From Pyropia yezoensis (taxonomy: Eukaryota > Rhodophyta > Bangiophyceae > Bangiales > Bangiaceae), in the NCBI GenBank assembly GCA_009829735.1, contig CM020618.1, positions 11,251,119 through 11,315,118 of the forward strand: DNA of 64,000 nt, given 5' to 3'. Below the pieces are notes generated by a model that had not been told where the DNA came from, did not search any database, and was given only the letters and a program-made list of their open reading frames with translations. Both the position numbers and the translations under genes were made by a program. This document shows, piece by piece, positions 45,704-55,978 of the stretch. The stretch's first letter is position 1. The number at the start of each line of letters is the position of its first letter.

Positions 45704-48700
45704 CTAGGCCGCTGGCGGGACGGCGTGCCGGGCGGACGCAATCCCGCCTTGCCGCGGCGCTGCCCCGGCGGGTGCGCCGTCCAGGGCTGCAATCTGCGCC
45801 TGCATCGCGGCGGCGGCCTCAAAGTCGAGCCGCCGCGCCGCGGCCTTCATGCGCGTCCGCAGGGTCTCCACCCGTGCCGGCCCGTCGGACCCGTCGCCGA
45901 GCGCGTCGACAGCAGCCGCAGCGTCGTCGTCATTGGCCAATGGGGCGAGCGGCCACGCCCCGCCGGTGGCCACGGCGTCGTCTCCCAGCCCGTCTGAGGA
46001 CGCCACGTCCGTGACCCGCCGGGGAGACCGCTCCGCGTGGTGCTCGCGGACCTCGTGGAGGAGCTGCTTGGCGCCGCCTTGTGCCGCGCCGCGCCGCCCG
46101 CCTGCCGGCAAGGTCTTGGCCACCAGCGGCGTTGGTGACACGCCCCGTTCGGTGTTGTAGGCCACCTGGATGGCCCGCCGACGGTTGGTCTCGTTGATGG
46201 CCGACCGCATGGAGGACGTCACCATGTCCGCATACATGAATACCTCCCCGCGCACGTTGCGAGCGGCACGGCCGATGGTCTGGATCAGCGCCGTGTCACT
46301 GCGTAAGAATCCGTCCTTATCGGCATCCATAATGGCTACGAGGCTCACGCCGGGAACGTCAATGCCCTCGCGCAAGAGGTTGACCCCGACAACAACGTCT
46401 ATTCCGTCGGCCTCGGTGCCGTTGGCCGCATCGGCGGGGACCACCACTGGGCGCTTAATCTGCTCCAGCACCTCCATCCGCGCCACCGAGTCGACGCCCG
46501 AGTGCAGAAATGACACACTCAGCGGCCGACCAAGGACCCCCGCCACTGGCGGACGTTCGGCCAGGTGAGTGGAAAGGTCCTCTGCCATCTTCTTGGTCAG
46601 CGTTGTCACAATGGCGCGCTCCCCACGAGCAGCGCGGGCGACGAGGGCGGCGGCCAGGTGATCCACTTGCCCTGCCGACGGAAAGATGTGCACCACCGGG
46701 TCGAGCACCCCCGTTGGGCGGATAACCTGGTCCACCACCTCCCCACCAGCTGAAGAGGCGGCCTGCAGTTCAAAGTCCCCGGGAGTGGCTGACACGAGCA
46801 CCGCACGAGACACCTTTGCCCAAAACTCCGCGCCTGTCAACGCCCGGTTGTCGTACGCCGACGGCAGGCGAAAGCCGTGAGCGATGAGCGCATCCTTGCG
46901 CACCCGGTCACCAACGGCCATGCTGCTCACCTGCGGCACCGTCACATGGGACTCGTCCACAATAAGCAACCAGTCGTCCGCCGGAAAGTAGTCGAGGAGG
47001 CACTCTGATGGTGCCCCAGGAGCGCGGCCGCTGAGGTGGCGCGAGTAGTTCTCCACCCCTTGGCAGTAGCCTACCTCGGCGAGCATTGCCACGTCCGCGG
47101 CCACCCGCTCCCGCAGGCGGTCAGCCTCGAGGCGCTTGCCAGCGGCTGCAAAGGCAGCCACGCAGGCTTTTGCCTCATCCTTGATGGCACGGATGGCAGC
47201 CTCGAGGAGGTGGGAGGGGGTAACAAAGTGCTTGGCCGGATAAAGCACCACATCGTCGCCGAGGTCCACCTCCCCACTGTCACTGTCGTTCGTGTCTATC
47301 CGCGTCACGCGCGCCAGCGTCTGACTGTCGAGCGCGTACGTAACGCGGTACACGACGCCGTCCGCCTCCCATGGGATGGCCACGTCCACCGTCCGCGCGT
47401 CACGGACCGCAAATACACCCCGCGTCCACGCCGCTCCACCCTCCTTTTCCGTGTACTGAAGAGCGAGGAGCCGAGCTTGCAGTGCGTCCATGTCCAGATC
47501 AGTGCCCCCCGCATCGCCAACGCGCAACCGGATGGCAGCTTCCAGGTACGTGGACGGCATGCCCAGCCCGTATATACACGACACAGACGCGACAATGACA
47601 GTGTCGGGTCTTTCCAGGAGGGCGCGCGTAGCGGCGTGGCGGAAGCGGTCAATGTCGTCATTGATACTCGACGACTTGGCAATGTGGGTGTCCGACGCCG
47701 GCAGATACGCTTCTGGGCAGTAGTGGTTGTAGAAGCTCACAAAGTACTCCACCCGGTTGCGAGGCAAGTACGCACGCAGCTCATTGCATAGTTGGGCGGC
47801 CAGCGTCTTGTTGGGGGCCAACACAAGCGTCGGCTTGTCAGTGCGGGCAATAATGTTGGCCATCACAAAGGTCTTGCCCGTTCCAGTGCAACCGCGGAGA
47901 GTCTGGAAGCGCCGTGGTGGGTCCGCCTGGAGGCCGGCCGTCAGGGCGCGAATGGCGGCCGGTTGATCTCCGCGCGGGGGGTAGGGCGCCTCGAGAGAAA
48001 AGCGGGACCGCTCCAGCAGCAACCGGTCCGCGTCGCCGTCGGCGGCGGTCGCCGTGTTGCTCTGCTCCAGCGACGCAATGTGTCGCGACAGTACGTCGGC
48101 GCTGTGGCCCGCCCGGTCGGCTTCATCGCGCGCCAGCAGATGACGCAGAAACACAGTAATCTTGGTGGCCCGCTCAATCGCGGCCGAGGACAGAGGAGAC
48201 AGAGAAACAGCGGGGTCTGCAGCTTCTGCCGTCGCCACCGTCGCCGATGCCGTCTCCGCTGACGTCGCCGCTGCCCAACGAAGTCCATCATCGGCCAAGA
48301 CCGCCACGCCCGCATCGGCCAGCGCGCGTGTCCCGCCGGCAGAGCAACGACCCCCCCCCGTGACAGCCACCACCCGCACCGCTGCGTCGGGCGCCACTGC
48401 TTTCAAGAGCCGCAGCGCGCCTTGTGCGTCCCGCCCATCCATGTCAGTCTTACGCACATAGATGGCGACCACAGCCGACGAGTCCGGGTCTGCATACACC
48501 ACCGCGCTGCGCGGACGGGGGCTGGGGAGCACCGTCGCGGGGAGGGGGACGAGGCGGCCATCCACAATCGCCCGCAATACAGGCGCCGCCGTGTGGGGAA
48601 TCAGCGGGGGAAGCTCCGCATACGTTGGCGCCGGCGCATCCTCAACTTTTGAGAGGGGGAGAGGCCCCGGCGCATCCTCTATACCAAAGAGAGAAAGGGG

Positions 48701-49330
48701 CGTCCGCACATCGTCATTGCCCAAGGGAGGGAGGGGGGGTGCGGGCGTAGAGTGTGCCTCTGATGGCGCCGCCGGCGTCGCCTGCCGGACGGGCGGCGGC
48801 GGCGATAGCAGCGGCTCAGCCTTGATGCCCCGGCTGGCCGGTCGGGCCGTCGCCCCGCTGCGGCCGCGGCCACGGCCGCCGTCGACGACAACCCCCACCC
48901 GCCTCTGCAGCGGCAGTAGCACCCGCCCCGCGCGAGCGGCGACCTGCGACAGCGCCGCCGACGCGGCGGTAAGGCCCCCATCCCTCGCCACCTCCATGCG
49001 CACGATGGGGGACCCGGCCAGCCTTGGGTGACGGCAGCCAGGGGTGGCGATATCCGCGCCCGCCCCCACGGGGCGGAAGCCGAGGGCGTGGAGGCCCCCG
49101 ACGGCGCCGGCGCCGCCCGCCCAGCCGCAAGGCCGCAAGGCCACGGGGCGACCGACGGGGGCGACGACGCCAAAGGTGGTGCCTAGGCAGAAGCCCACCC
49201 GTGCGGAGGACCGCACCATCATGAAAGCCGCGAGAATGCGGGACGGGGAGGGGGCGAGGGGTGGAACGGCCAGCGCACGAGAACCGCTTTGACCGGTGAC
49301 GTGGCCCAGGCAGCGCCGGTCTGTGCGCAC
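45704..49330 (-). CDS. uvrB: UvrB, excinuclease ABC subunit B (bacterial type), with long N-terminal extension
   Basis: A single exon encodes 1208 aa and ends in TAG. The UvrB core (about 443-1110, matching the ~670 aa of bacterial UvrB) begins RFSLEAPYPPRGDQPAAI. Walker A is GCTGTGKT (about 480). The damage-wedging beta-hairpin follows as YNHYCPEAYLPASDTHIAK (about 533-552). Also present: HLSGRAPG, the DEAD-like VDESHVTVPQ (about 790), and motif VI QTIGRAARNVRGEVF (about 1015). A C-terminal UVR domain (MKAAARRLDFEAAAAMQ, about 1157-1180) would contact UvrC. UvrB verifies lesions delivered by UvrA and positions UvrC in nucleotide excision repair. The ~440-residue extension is basic/hydrophobic at first, especially from Met37/38 (MMVRSSARVGFCLGTTFG), suggesting organelle import, then low complexity. 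Likely role: plastid or mitochondrial DNA repair (inference). The codon composition matches its neighbours, so it is not contamination. Confidence 0.96.
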   Translation of the reverse strand: MRTDRRCLGHVTGQSGSRALAVPPLAPSPSRILAAFMMVRSSARVGFCLGTTFGVVAPVGRPVALRPCGWAGGAGAVGGLHALGFRPVGAGADIATPGCRHPRLAGSPIVRMEVARDGGLTAASAALSQVAARAGRVLLPLQRRVGVVVDGGRGRGRSGATARPASRGIKAEPLLSPPPPVRQATPAAPSEAHSTPAPPLPPLGNDDVRTPLSLFGIEDAPGPLPLSKVEDAPAPTYAELPPLIPHTAAPVLRAIVDGRLVPLPATVLPSPRPRSAVVYADPDSSAVVAIYVRKTDMDGRDAQGALRLLKAVAPDAAVRVVAVTGGGRCSAGGTRALADAGVAVLADDGLRWAAATSAETASATVATAEAADPAVSLSPLSSAAIERATKITVFLRHLLARDEADRAGHSADVLSRHIASLEQSNTATAADGDADRLLLERSRFSLEAPYPPRGDQPAAIRALTAGLQADPPRRFQTLRGCTGTGKTFVMANIIARTDKPTLVLAPNKTLAAQLCNELRAYLPRNRVEYFVSFYNHYCPEAYLPASDTHIAKSSSINDDIDRFRHAATRALLERPDTVIVASVSCIYGLGMPSTYLEAAIRLRVGDAGGTDLDMDALQARLLALQYTEKEGGAAWTRGVFAVRDARTVDVAIPWEADGVVYRVTYALDSQTLARVTRIDTNDSDSGEVDLGDDVVLYPAKHFVTPSHLLEAAIRAIKDEAKACVAAFAAAGKRLEADRLRERVAADVAMLAEVGYCQGVENYSRHLSGRAPGAPSECLLDYFPADDWLLIVDESHVTVPQVSSMAVGDRVRKDALIAHGFRLPSAYDNRALTGAEFWAKVSRAVLVSATPGDFELQAASSAGGEVVDQVIRPTGVLDPVVHIFPSAGQVDHLAAALVARAARGERAIVTTLTKKMAEDLSTHLAERPPVAGVLGRPLSVSFLHSGVDSVARMEVLEQIKRPVVVPADAANGTEADGIDVVVGVNLLREGIDVPGVSLVAIMDADKDGFLRSDTALIQTIGRAARNVRGEVFMYADMVTSSMRSAINETNRRRAIQVAYNTERGVSPTPLVAKTLPAGGRRGAAQGGAKQLLHEVREHHAERSPRRVTDVASSDGLGDDAVATGGAWPLAPLANDDDAAAAVDALGDGSDGPARVETLRTRMKAAARRLDFEAAAAMQAQIAALDGAPAGAAPRQGGIASARHAVPPAA

Positions 49331-52309
49331 TAAAGCTTTAGTTGGCCCGGCGAAGCGGCGCTCTCACCAATGGACAATGCCCAGCCAGCGGGTGCCGCAC
49401 GCGGTTGTCGCCTTCAAGCTACTGTACAAGGAAAGTTGTCGCTGGCCATGACGCGGTGGATCCACCTTGGACGTGCCTTGGACAGGCCACGCAGCTGTGC
49501 CCGCCGACCGTCGTGGATCCACCTTGATCGTCCTGCGTGCGGCGCGCGAACGGCCGTTGCAAGGGTCTACCGGTCACACTGACCGGCAAAACGACGCCCG
49601 CTGGGTGGGAGAAGGACGCAGCCGAGCCCTCTCGCTCTCGCTACGTGGATGCACAGGCGGTTTGCCTTCCATCACGCGTCTGTGTGGTAGCCAGCCAATG
49701 CCATCTGATTGGTGCTGGTGGCTCGCCAAAATGGACGGACCGCGTTACTGTAGGCGCAGACCACGTCGCCCACGTGTCCCACGTTCATAAATGCGGAATT
49801 CAACACTTTTCGAAGAAAGCAACGTGAGCTGCAAAGAAAGTCGGTCGTGCCTGGCGGCTCGTGCTCGCTCGCTGTGTCTGGTACCCCCCACGATAATGAT
49901 TGGATTTCTTTTTCTGTCCTGGGGTGCGTGTGTTGGAGTAAGGCTGATACGCGCCAGAGGTACGAGAGGCTGGGGCATGCGGCGGCTCGTGAAGGAGGAA
50001 CTGCATGAAGACGACGGCGGCGCCGAAATATGTGGCCGGCGGCGCGTCTGTGCCCGTCCCGTGGGCAGGCATGACCGTGCCGCCTCGGACGGGTGGTGCT
50101 GGTGCGGTGCCTACCCCCACCGCGGCCGCCTCAGGTTTCCTCGCTGGGGGTGCCAGGGGAGCTTGTGTGGTGCCTGGTGTCCGTCGCTCTGGAGTAGCGT
50201 ATTTGGCGCGCCCCGCATGACTGAGATGGCCGTCGGGGTGGGCTCGGCGCCTTACGTGGGCGTGTAGTACAGAGCGCGTGCCCCTTCACCCACCAGCTCT
50301 ACACACGCGCCACCCGCCTCCTGCTCCCCAGCGGCCAACGGCCTGCTCACTGAGGCTTTAGAGCGAACCGCCACTCCGCGCCCACTGCGATCAGCTGCAG
50401 CAAGCCCACCAGCCAAGGAGCTGCCGTGACTGTGGCTTTGTCACAGGCCTGGGAGGGGGTGCCATTGTCCGTCTGGGAGCGGATGTGGAGAGAGTGGTGT
50501 TGAAAAGAGCTTGCCAGCTCACCACAAGGGAAGGGCGCCCCACCGTCCCACGCATCGGCATGAGAAAAATACCTGCACCGTGAGCTCCTCAGTTCAGTGC
50601 ACGGGGAGTCGGGACACGACACATCTCCCGGCCGTGGCCATCGCACCTGCCGAGAGGAGAAGGTGCGTGAGCCCAATGAGACGGGCGAGCGGCTCCATCG
50701 AAACGGCTGCGCCCCGCCCCTTCTTTTCCGACGGTCGCGCCCCATCCGCCGTTTGGTCGGCCTCCACGGCCCACCCAGCGCCGCCGCCAATGCCACTGTT
50801 TGGGAGGCGGGGTGGGGGCAGGGGAGGAGATTGGCCGGGCGGGCTCACCCGCCCCGCCTTGCACCCGCCCCGCCCCTTTCCCCCGTCCCCCTCCCTCTCC
50901 GCCCACCCCCGCCCCCCCGCCCCGCCTTTGCCAGTCTGCGAGCTGGACGCCAGCAGATGGTAGTAGTAGCAAGTGTGGTGGGGGGGTCCCTATCGCCACC
51001 GCTGCCACCGCCACGGTCGGTGACAGATGAAAAATCTACGGCGGCCAGGCTCGATTCCGCTGCTATCGCCGACGGCTGCCGTAGAGAACTGTCACGGCGG
51101 CGGTGGCGGGCGCCGTGTCGCCAAACCCCTCCCTCGGCGGTTGGGGGACCGCCCACAAGCGTGGGGCCACTCAACGCCCCCCCCCCCCACGATCCGACTG
51201 CCATCGCAGGTGCCGTCGCCGCCGTCAGCGCCGGCCTGTGCCGTCGAGTGAAGCGAGCGAGGATGGGAAGACTGGCTGACCGGGGCGCCCCCAGAGTCGT
51301 GAGCGCAGCGGTTGGTAAATCGTCGTGGGCCTCACAGGAGCAAGGCTCTCAGCTGTGAGCACCTGCGGGCACGTTACGAGCGACTGGGATCGTGAGAATA
51401 CGAAACGTGCGCCCAACCATTGAGCCAGGTCGGCGATGGTCATGCTTGAACACCTCCCTCCGGGTTGCAATACGTGTACAAGGACAACTAACAGGGATGG
51501 CCCTGTCCTGGGCGGTCGCCACCGTCGACGTTAGGACGATGCGCTGTCGTCGCATGTACTGTATGTACGTGCTAAAGGAGGGGGTCATGGCGAGTGTATA
51601 CGTACACACGTCTGTACCCATCACCAGTGGGCTGATACCCTTTTGCGAGGCTTGCGTTGGGATGAGCTGGCGTGATCAAGGGAGGAAGGGGTGTCAGCGC
51701 CCTACTGCATTGCGACTGGCCAGGTTTGCCAGCATAGCGAGCCTCGGACGAGCGGTCAAAACCCGACCAAGACCGTGCCTCTGAGCGCGTGCGGGGGGGG
51801 GGCAGGCGGGGGTGTTGGCGGCACGTGGCGTGCTGCACAGTCGGTGGCAATCTCTGCCTCTTATAGCTTTGTGCCACGTGTCCTTCTTCCACTCCAGCAG
51901 GGGCAACGAAGGCTGTCCCGTCCGCGGGTGTTTGAGGGGCCTCGTCACAGGGCTGCGGCTTGGAGGTCGCACCGTTGGGGACGCATCCACGTGGGCCCGC
52001 CCGACTCGAGAAGGGCCCTCGACCTGACTCGTAGACGCTTAAAAGGCCTGGGTGCGTGGCCCCGTGCACCAGGCTGTTTGTCGTCTGGAAATGACGACCT
52101 CGGGTGCGGCGTTGTGCTGGGGTGGACTTGTGCACCGACGCCGCCCCCGCGAGTACGTCGACGTTCCCTGACCGTCTGCGCCCGTTTGTGCTGTTGTCGT
52201 GCGCCCCACCTTGCGCTTTGCCCCTGCCTACTGCTACTGTGCCGGCAAAGGGTGTCTGCCCGTTCCCCATTGTCGCTCTGGTCCCTCAGGCAACGCCGCG
52301 GAGGCTATC
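49331..52309. other. 3-kb intergenic region UvrB/P450, no supported gene
   Basis: The region lies between two divergent genes and so holds both promoters. Several open frames (for example 253 aa at 50597-51358 plus, 232 aa at 51572-52270 minus) show only compositional sequence with no motif and overlap each other. AAAGCTTTAGTT at 49332 resembles CAAAGCTTTAGTCC at 13522. Nothing further can be named. Confidence 0.4.
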
Positions 52310-54231
52310 ATGAGCAAAAAGGAGTCACCGCGGCTGGTGCTGCTGCCCACTTTCCCCACCGCCGCCGTCGTCGTGGCGGCCACGACGGCCGGTGCTGCCG
52401 CGGTGGTTGCGACGCTCACCGCTGGCGGTGGCGCCGCGTCGTGGGCGGCGGTTGCCACTGCCGCCGCCACCACCGCAATTGTGACGGCCCTGGTGTGGCC
52501 CCGCGTTGCCACAGACGTGCTTGGCCTCCACGGCACGTCCTTCCCCAGTCCTGCCGATGGCGGCGACATGCCGCTGCTGGGGCGGGTGCCGCAGCTGGTG
52601 ACCGCAGCGCGCGGCAAGACGCTCGTGCACACGTATTTGGACTGGCAGAGGCGCGTAGGGTGGGGAGTAAACCACCAGTTCTACACTCTAGGCCGCCGCG
52701 CGGTGGTGATCGTCGACCCCGACGACATCCGCGCCGTGGCCATGCGGTTGAACGCGCCGCGGGACCAGAGGAAGCTTCGCTTTTTTGGCACCCCCCTCAG
52801 CGCCGACATGCTCTTTGTTGTGCCGGATCCGCGACACGACAACGCACGCCGCTTGGTGCACCCGTTCCTGTCGGGCACCCCTACCACCGAGACGGTGCTG
52901 CGAGTTGTGAATGAGACCCTGTGGGGGGTGCCGTCACGGTCGGTGGGATCGGATGGTGCGCGAAGCGGCGGCGGCGCCGCGCCCCCCGCCCGCTGGGCAG
53001 CCCACCTGGAGGCGCTGGCAGACTCTGGAGAGTCCGTCGACATTGATGACCTGGCGACCTCGTTTACGGTGCACATGATCTATGCCCTTCTCTACTCGGA
53101 GACGCCCAGCCTATCCGAGCTCGCCGATGAAAAGGACAGGCTTATCCGTCTGATCGCGGACACGACCGCGCTTGTGGGGCTGCCAGCCCCCGAGCTGTTG
53201 GGCCGCGCGCGGATGACGTCCTTACGCAAGGCGGGGGATAAATTCTTTATCGAGTTTGAGCGCCGTGCCGCCGCCCGGCGGGCTGCGTACGTCACTGGTG
53301 CGACGGCCGCGCAACCGCCACGGGACATGCTCGACGTCATGCTGGCCGACCTGGACAAGGGGAAGACCGGGGCGTACCAAGGCGACCGCCGCCGGGTGGC
53401 AGCGGATATGTTGTTTTACGTTTTGGCCGGTTATGACACGACGGTACGTTGCTCTGGGGGCGTTGACGGCACCGCCGTACTGTCCTGAGGTTGCATTGGG
53501 GCATGCTCTGGCGTGTCGTTCTGTGGGGGAATCAGATGCTGACGTTGAGTGTGGCGCTGCTCTTGCCCGCACCCGTGTGCGGCTCTGTCGACCCGTGACT
53601 GCTATATTTGTGACACCTGCAGGCTCACTCCATTGCGTGGACCATGCACGCCCTGCTCGACAATCCCGATGTGGAAGCTCGCCTGGTAGCGGAGCTGGAC
53701 TTCGCCATGCCCCCCGCCGGCCAACCCATCACCGCTGCGCACCTGGCAGCCATGCCCTACGCCGACGCAGTATGGAAGGAGTCCCTGCGCCGCTTCCCAC
53801 CCGCTCCCAATGGCAGCATCCGCAAGCTGCCAGCCGACCTGCGGCTCCCGTCCAGTGGCGACGTCATCCCCGCGGGCACGGTAGTCCACCTGCCCATCAT
53901 AGCCAACCACCACAACCCCACCGCGTACGCGTCGCCGTTGGCATTTGATCCCACCCGGTGGCTACCTCCCACCGCCCCGGGCGGCGGCGGCCACACGCCC
54001 GCTGCCCAGCGGGCGGCGCGCACCCACTTCTTGGCATTTCATCTGGGCCCCCGTGCGTGTCCGGGCCAAAACATGGCGGCGGTCGAGGCAAAGGCGATGC
54101 TCTCCGTCCTCTTCCACCGCTACCGCTGGTCGCGAGTCGGCGACTCGGCGGACGTGGTACTCGAAAACCTCCTCACCCTGCGGCCGGCGGGCTTGAGGGT
54201 GACCCTCCAACGGCGGGCGGTGCGCGCGTGA
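52310..54231 (+). CDS. Cytochrome P450 monooxygenase, two exons
   Basis: Exon 1 is 52310-53443; the intron is 53444-53622 (GTACGT...CACCTGCAG, phase 0); exon 2 is 53623-54231, giving 580 aa. Residues about 12-65 are two hydrophobic Ala/Val/Thr stretches, a membrane anchor. The helix I oxygen-binding motif AGYDTT (373-378) ends exactly at the exon junction and continues as AHSIAWTMHALL. ExxR is KESLRRF (about 430), followed by a PERF-like FDPTRWL. The haem Cys loop is FHLGPRACPGQ (about 517-527). All signature residues are present, so a functional haem-thiolate oxygenase is expected, probably on the ER or an organelle envelope; substrate unknown. ATG 52310 (ATCATGAGC) is chosen because it precedes the anchor closely; an upstream in-frame start would add 37 unstructured residues. 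Confidence 0.95.
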
Positions 54232-54618
54232 CCTTTGAGCGATGTGCAAGTGGCCAGGCCGTGGGAGAGTCGATGAATGGCAGCTGGGCGAGTGCTTGGG
54301 CGATCAGGTGCACAGAGGGATGCACAGAGGGATGGTCACTCCTTCCGCGTATTGGCGAAAAGGCGACCTTTTTGCGCTGCAAAAAAAATATGGTTTTGTA
54401 CTGCGCGACAAAATCTCGTGAGATGCACTCGGAGATAGAGAGTCCCTTGCCAACGAGTGATGGGCTCATCATCTCTTGAGCTGGCCAGTTCGTGCCAGCT
54501 CCCCACTGACGAACGTTCCCTGCGCACCCGCTGACCGCTTCCGACCCCGCCCGTGCTGAACCGCACTTGGACCCGCTACTCCCGCCCGTTGAGCGCTCCC
54601 CCTCACCCTCCGCCGACG
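54232..54618. other. Short spacer P450/TPM gene
   Basis: 387 bases between two co-directional genes. It contains A/T-richer DNA at 54360-54420 and an 11-bp direct repeat (GCACAGAGGGA at 54310 and 54322). No gene. Confidence 0.5.
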
Positions 54619-55383
54619 ATGGCAGCCTTTGTGCTTCCCGCAGCGGCAGGGTGGACAAGGTGCTACCGTGGCGGGGCGTCGCCTCGATGGGGCATGACGG
54701 CGGGCAGGCGCCCCACTGACACGTCCCCCGCCTCCCAGCCCCCACCTGTCAGGGTCGGCGATGCCGCTCCTGCCCCTGTTCTGCCTCCCACCGCGGCGGC
54801 CGCTGCGTCTCCGCCCACCCGGCGGGCGCTGCTGCGGTCGGTGGTGGCCACCACAGCCGGTGCTGCTCTGGCGGCTGGCCTGGCCGCTCCTTACCCCCCC
54901 CCTGCACTCGCCGGTCGCCCTGAAGGCGTCAATAACCCCCAGCTGTTGCCGCACCCAACAACGACCATTATTGACCTTGAGAAGTGGTTGCCTGAAGGCG
55001 AAGAGGCTCGTCTCCGTCGGATGATTGCGTCACTTGAGGCCAAGACGGGCATCAAGGTGCGGATCCTCACCCAGCGCTACCCATCCACCCCCGGGTCTGC
55101 GATTGTGGACTATTGGGGCGTCGATGACAACACGATTGTGCTCGTCGCGGATTACTTTGGCGGCAGCGGTAACCTGCTGAAGTGGAACGTGGGTGCGGCG
55201 GAGGTGATCCAGCGCAAGACCCCCCCCCGGTATTGGAGCCTCCTTGCCTCGCGATACGGCAACAAGTTTTACGTTGAGAAGAATGGGGAGGATGGGGCCA
55301 TCTACAACAGCGTGGCGTGCGTGGCTTCCTGTTTGGCGTCCGAGGCGGGCTGCAAGGTGCCGCCGCCGGACCCAAAGATCTAG
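54619..55383 (+). CDS. Thylakoid lumen TPM-domain protein (TLP15-like), twin-arginine imported
   Basis: 254 aa from ATG 54619. Residues 1-60 are a Ser/Ala/Pro/Arg-rich plastid transit region. TRRALLRSVVATTAGAALAA (about 67-86) is a twin-arginine signal with a hydrophobic core, ending at ALAG (about 97), a lumenal processing site. The mature part contains LLPHPTTTIIDLEKWLP, EAKTGIKVRILTQRYPSTPG and YWGVDDNTIVLVADYFGG, then KWNVGAAEVIQRKTPPRYWS and YGNKFYVEKNGEDGAI. These blocks match, from memory, land-plant thylakoid lumen 15-kDa TPM proteins; TPM relatives act in photosystem II turnover. The acid-rich TPM core is complete. The transit peptide lacks an obvious preceding secretory signal, favouring a primary plastid, though that is weak evidence. 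TAG stop. Confidence 0.9.
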   Translation: MAAFVLPAAAGWTRCYRGGASPRWGMTAGRRPTDTSPASQPPPVRVGDAAPAPVLPPTAAAAASPPTRRALLRSVVATTAGAALAAGLAAPYPPPALAGRPEGVNNPQLLPHPTTTIIDLEKWLPEGEEARLRRMIASLEAKTGIKVRILTQRYPSTPGSAIVDYWGVDDNTIVLVADYFGGSGNLLKWNVGAAEVIQRKTPPRYWSLLASRYGNKFYVEKNGEDGAIYNSVACVASCLASEAGCKVPPPDPKI

Positions 55384-55978
55384 GTGGGTGTAGCATCAAT
55401 GCCTGGTGGAGGATACCTCTCGCCCTGCGCATTGGTGACTTTCGGGCGCCAGTGGATCTGTTCTGGTGGCGCTCTGATATATATACCTGTTGTGGCTCAG
55501 CGTTGTTCGGGCTGTTGCCTGTCAAGCCTTGCCGACGGGACTATTTTAACTACCAGAACGTCCTCCCCCCCTTTCTCACTCTCTCTGAGGGCTGGAATGT
55601 GGGCGGTGGCCCCCAAACGGGCCATCGCGCGGTGAGACGGAGGAACGCGCAAGGCGACGGTAATGATCGACAGTATCGAGGGGAGCAGGAGACGAGCTGG
55701 GCGCTTCACACTGCTGAAAGAAGGGTACACAACCGCGCAAGCTAGCGGGCGAGGCACATGTCCCAGCGGGCGCGGTGACCGCGCAGTGAGGTCAACTGCC
55801 CAACGTACCACGGCTTGTGTTCTGGGTGGACTTGTAGGCGATACAAGCTGGCCAAGTAGACCAAACGACAGTATCTTCCACCCCCCCCCCCCCCCCCTGG
55901 CAAGTGCATGGCCCGACGAAAAGCGACGACAAAGACTTGTCACCAGAAAAAGAAAACATCAGCCAACACACACCCAGC
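55384..55978. other. Convergent intergenic region TPM/kinase
   Basis: 3' regions of two convergent genes, with a poly-C tract near 55882-55898. GATATATATACC at 55466 is AT-rich but lies after the TPM stop. No gene is supported. Confidence 0.5.

Noticed and set aside
50597..52270. Hypothetical proteins between UvrB and P450
   Set aside because: Overlapping frames on both strands with compositional sequence only; no start context, motif or splice pattern.
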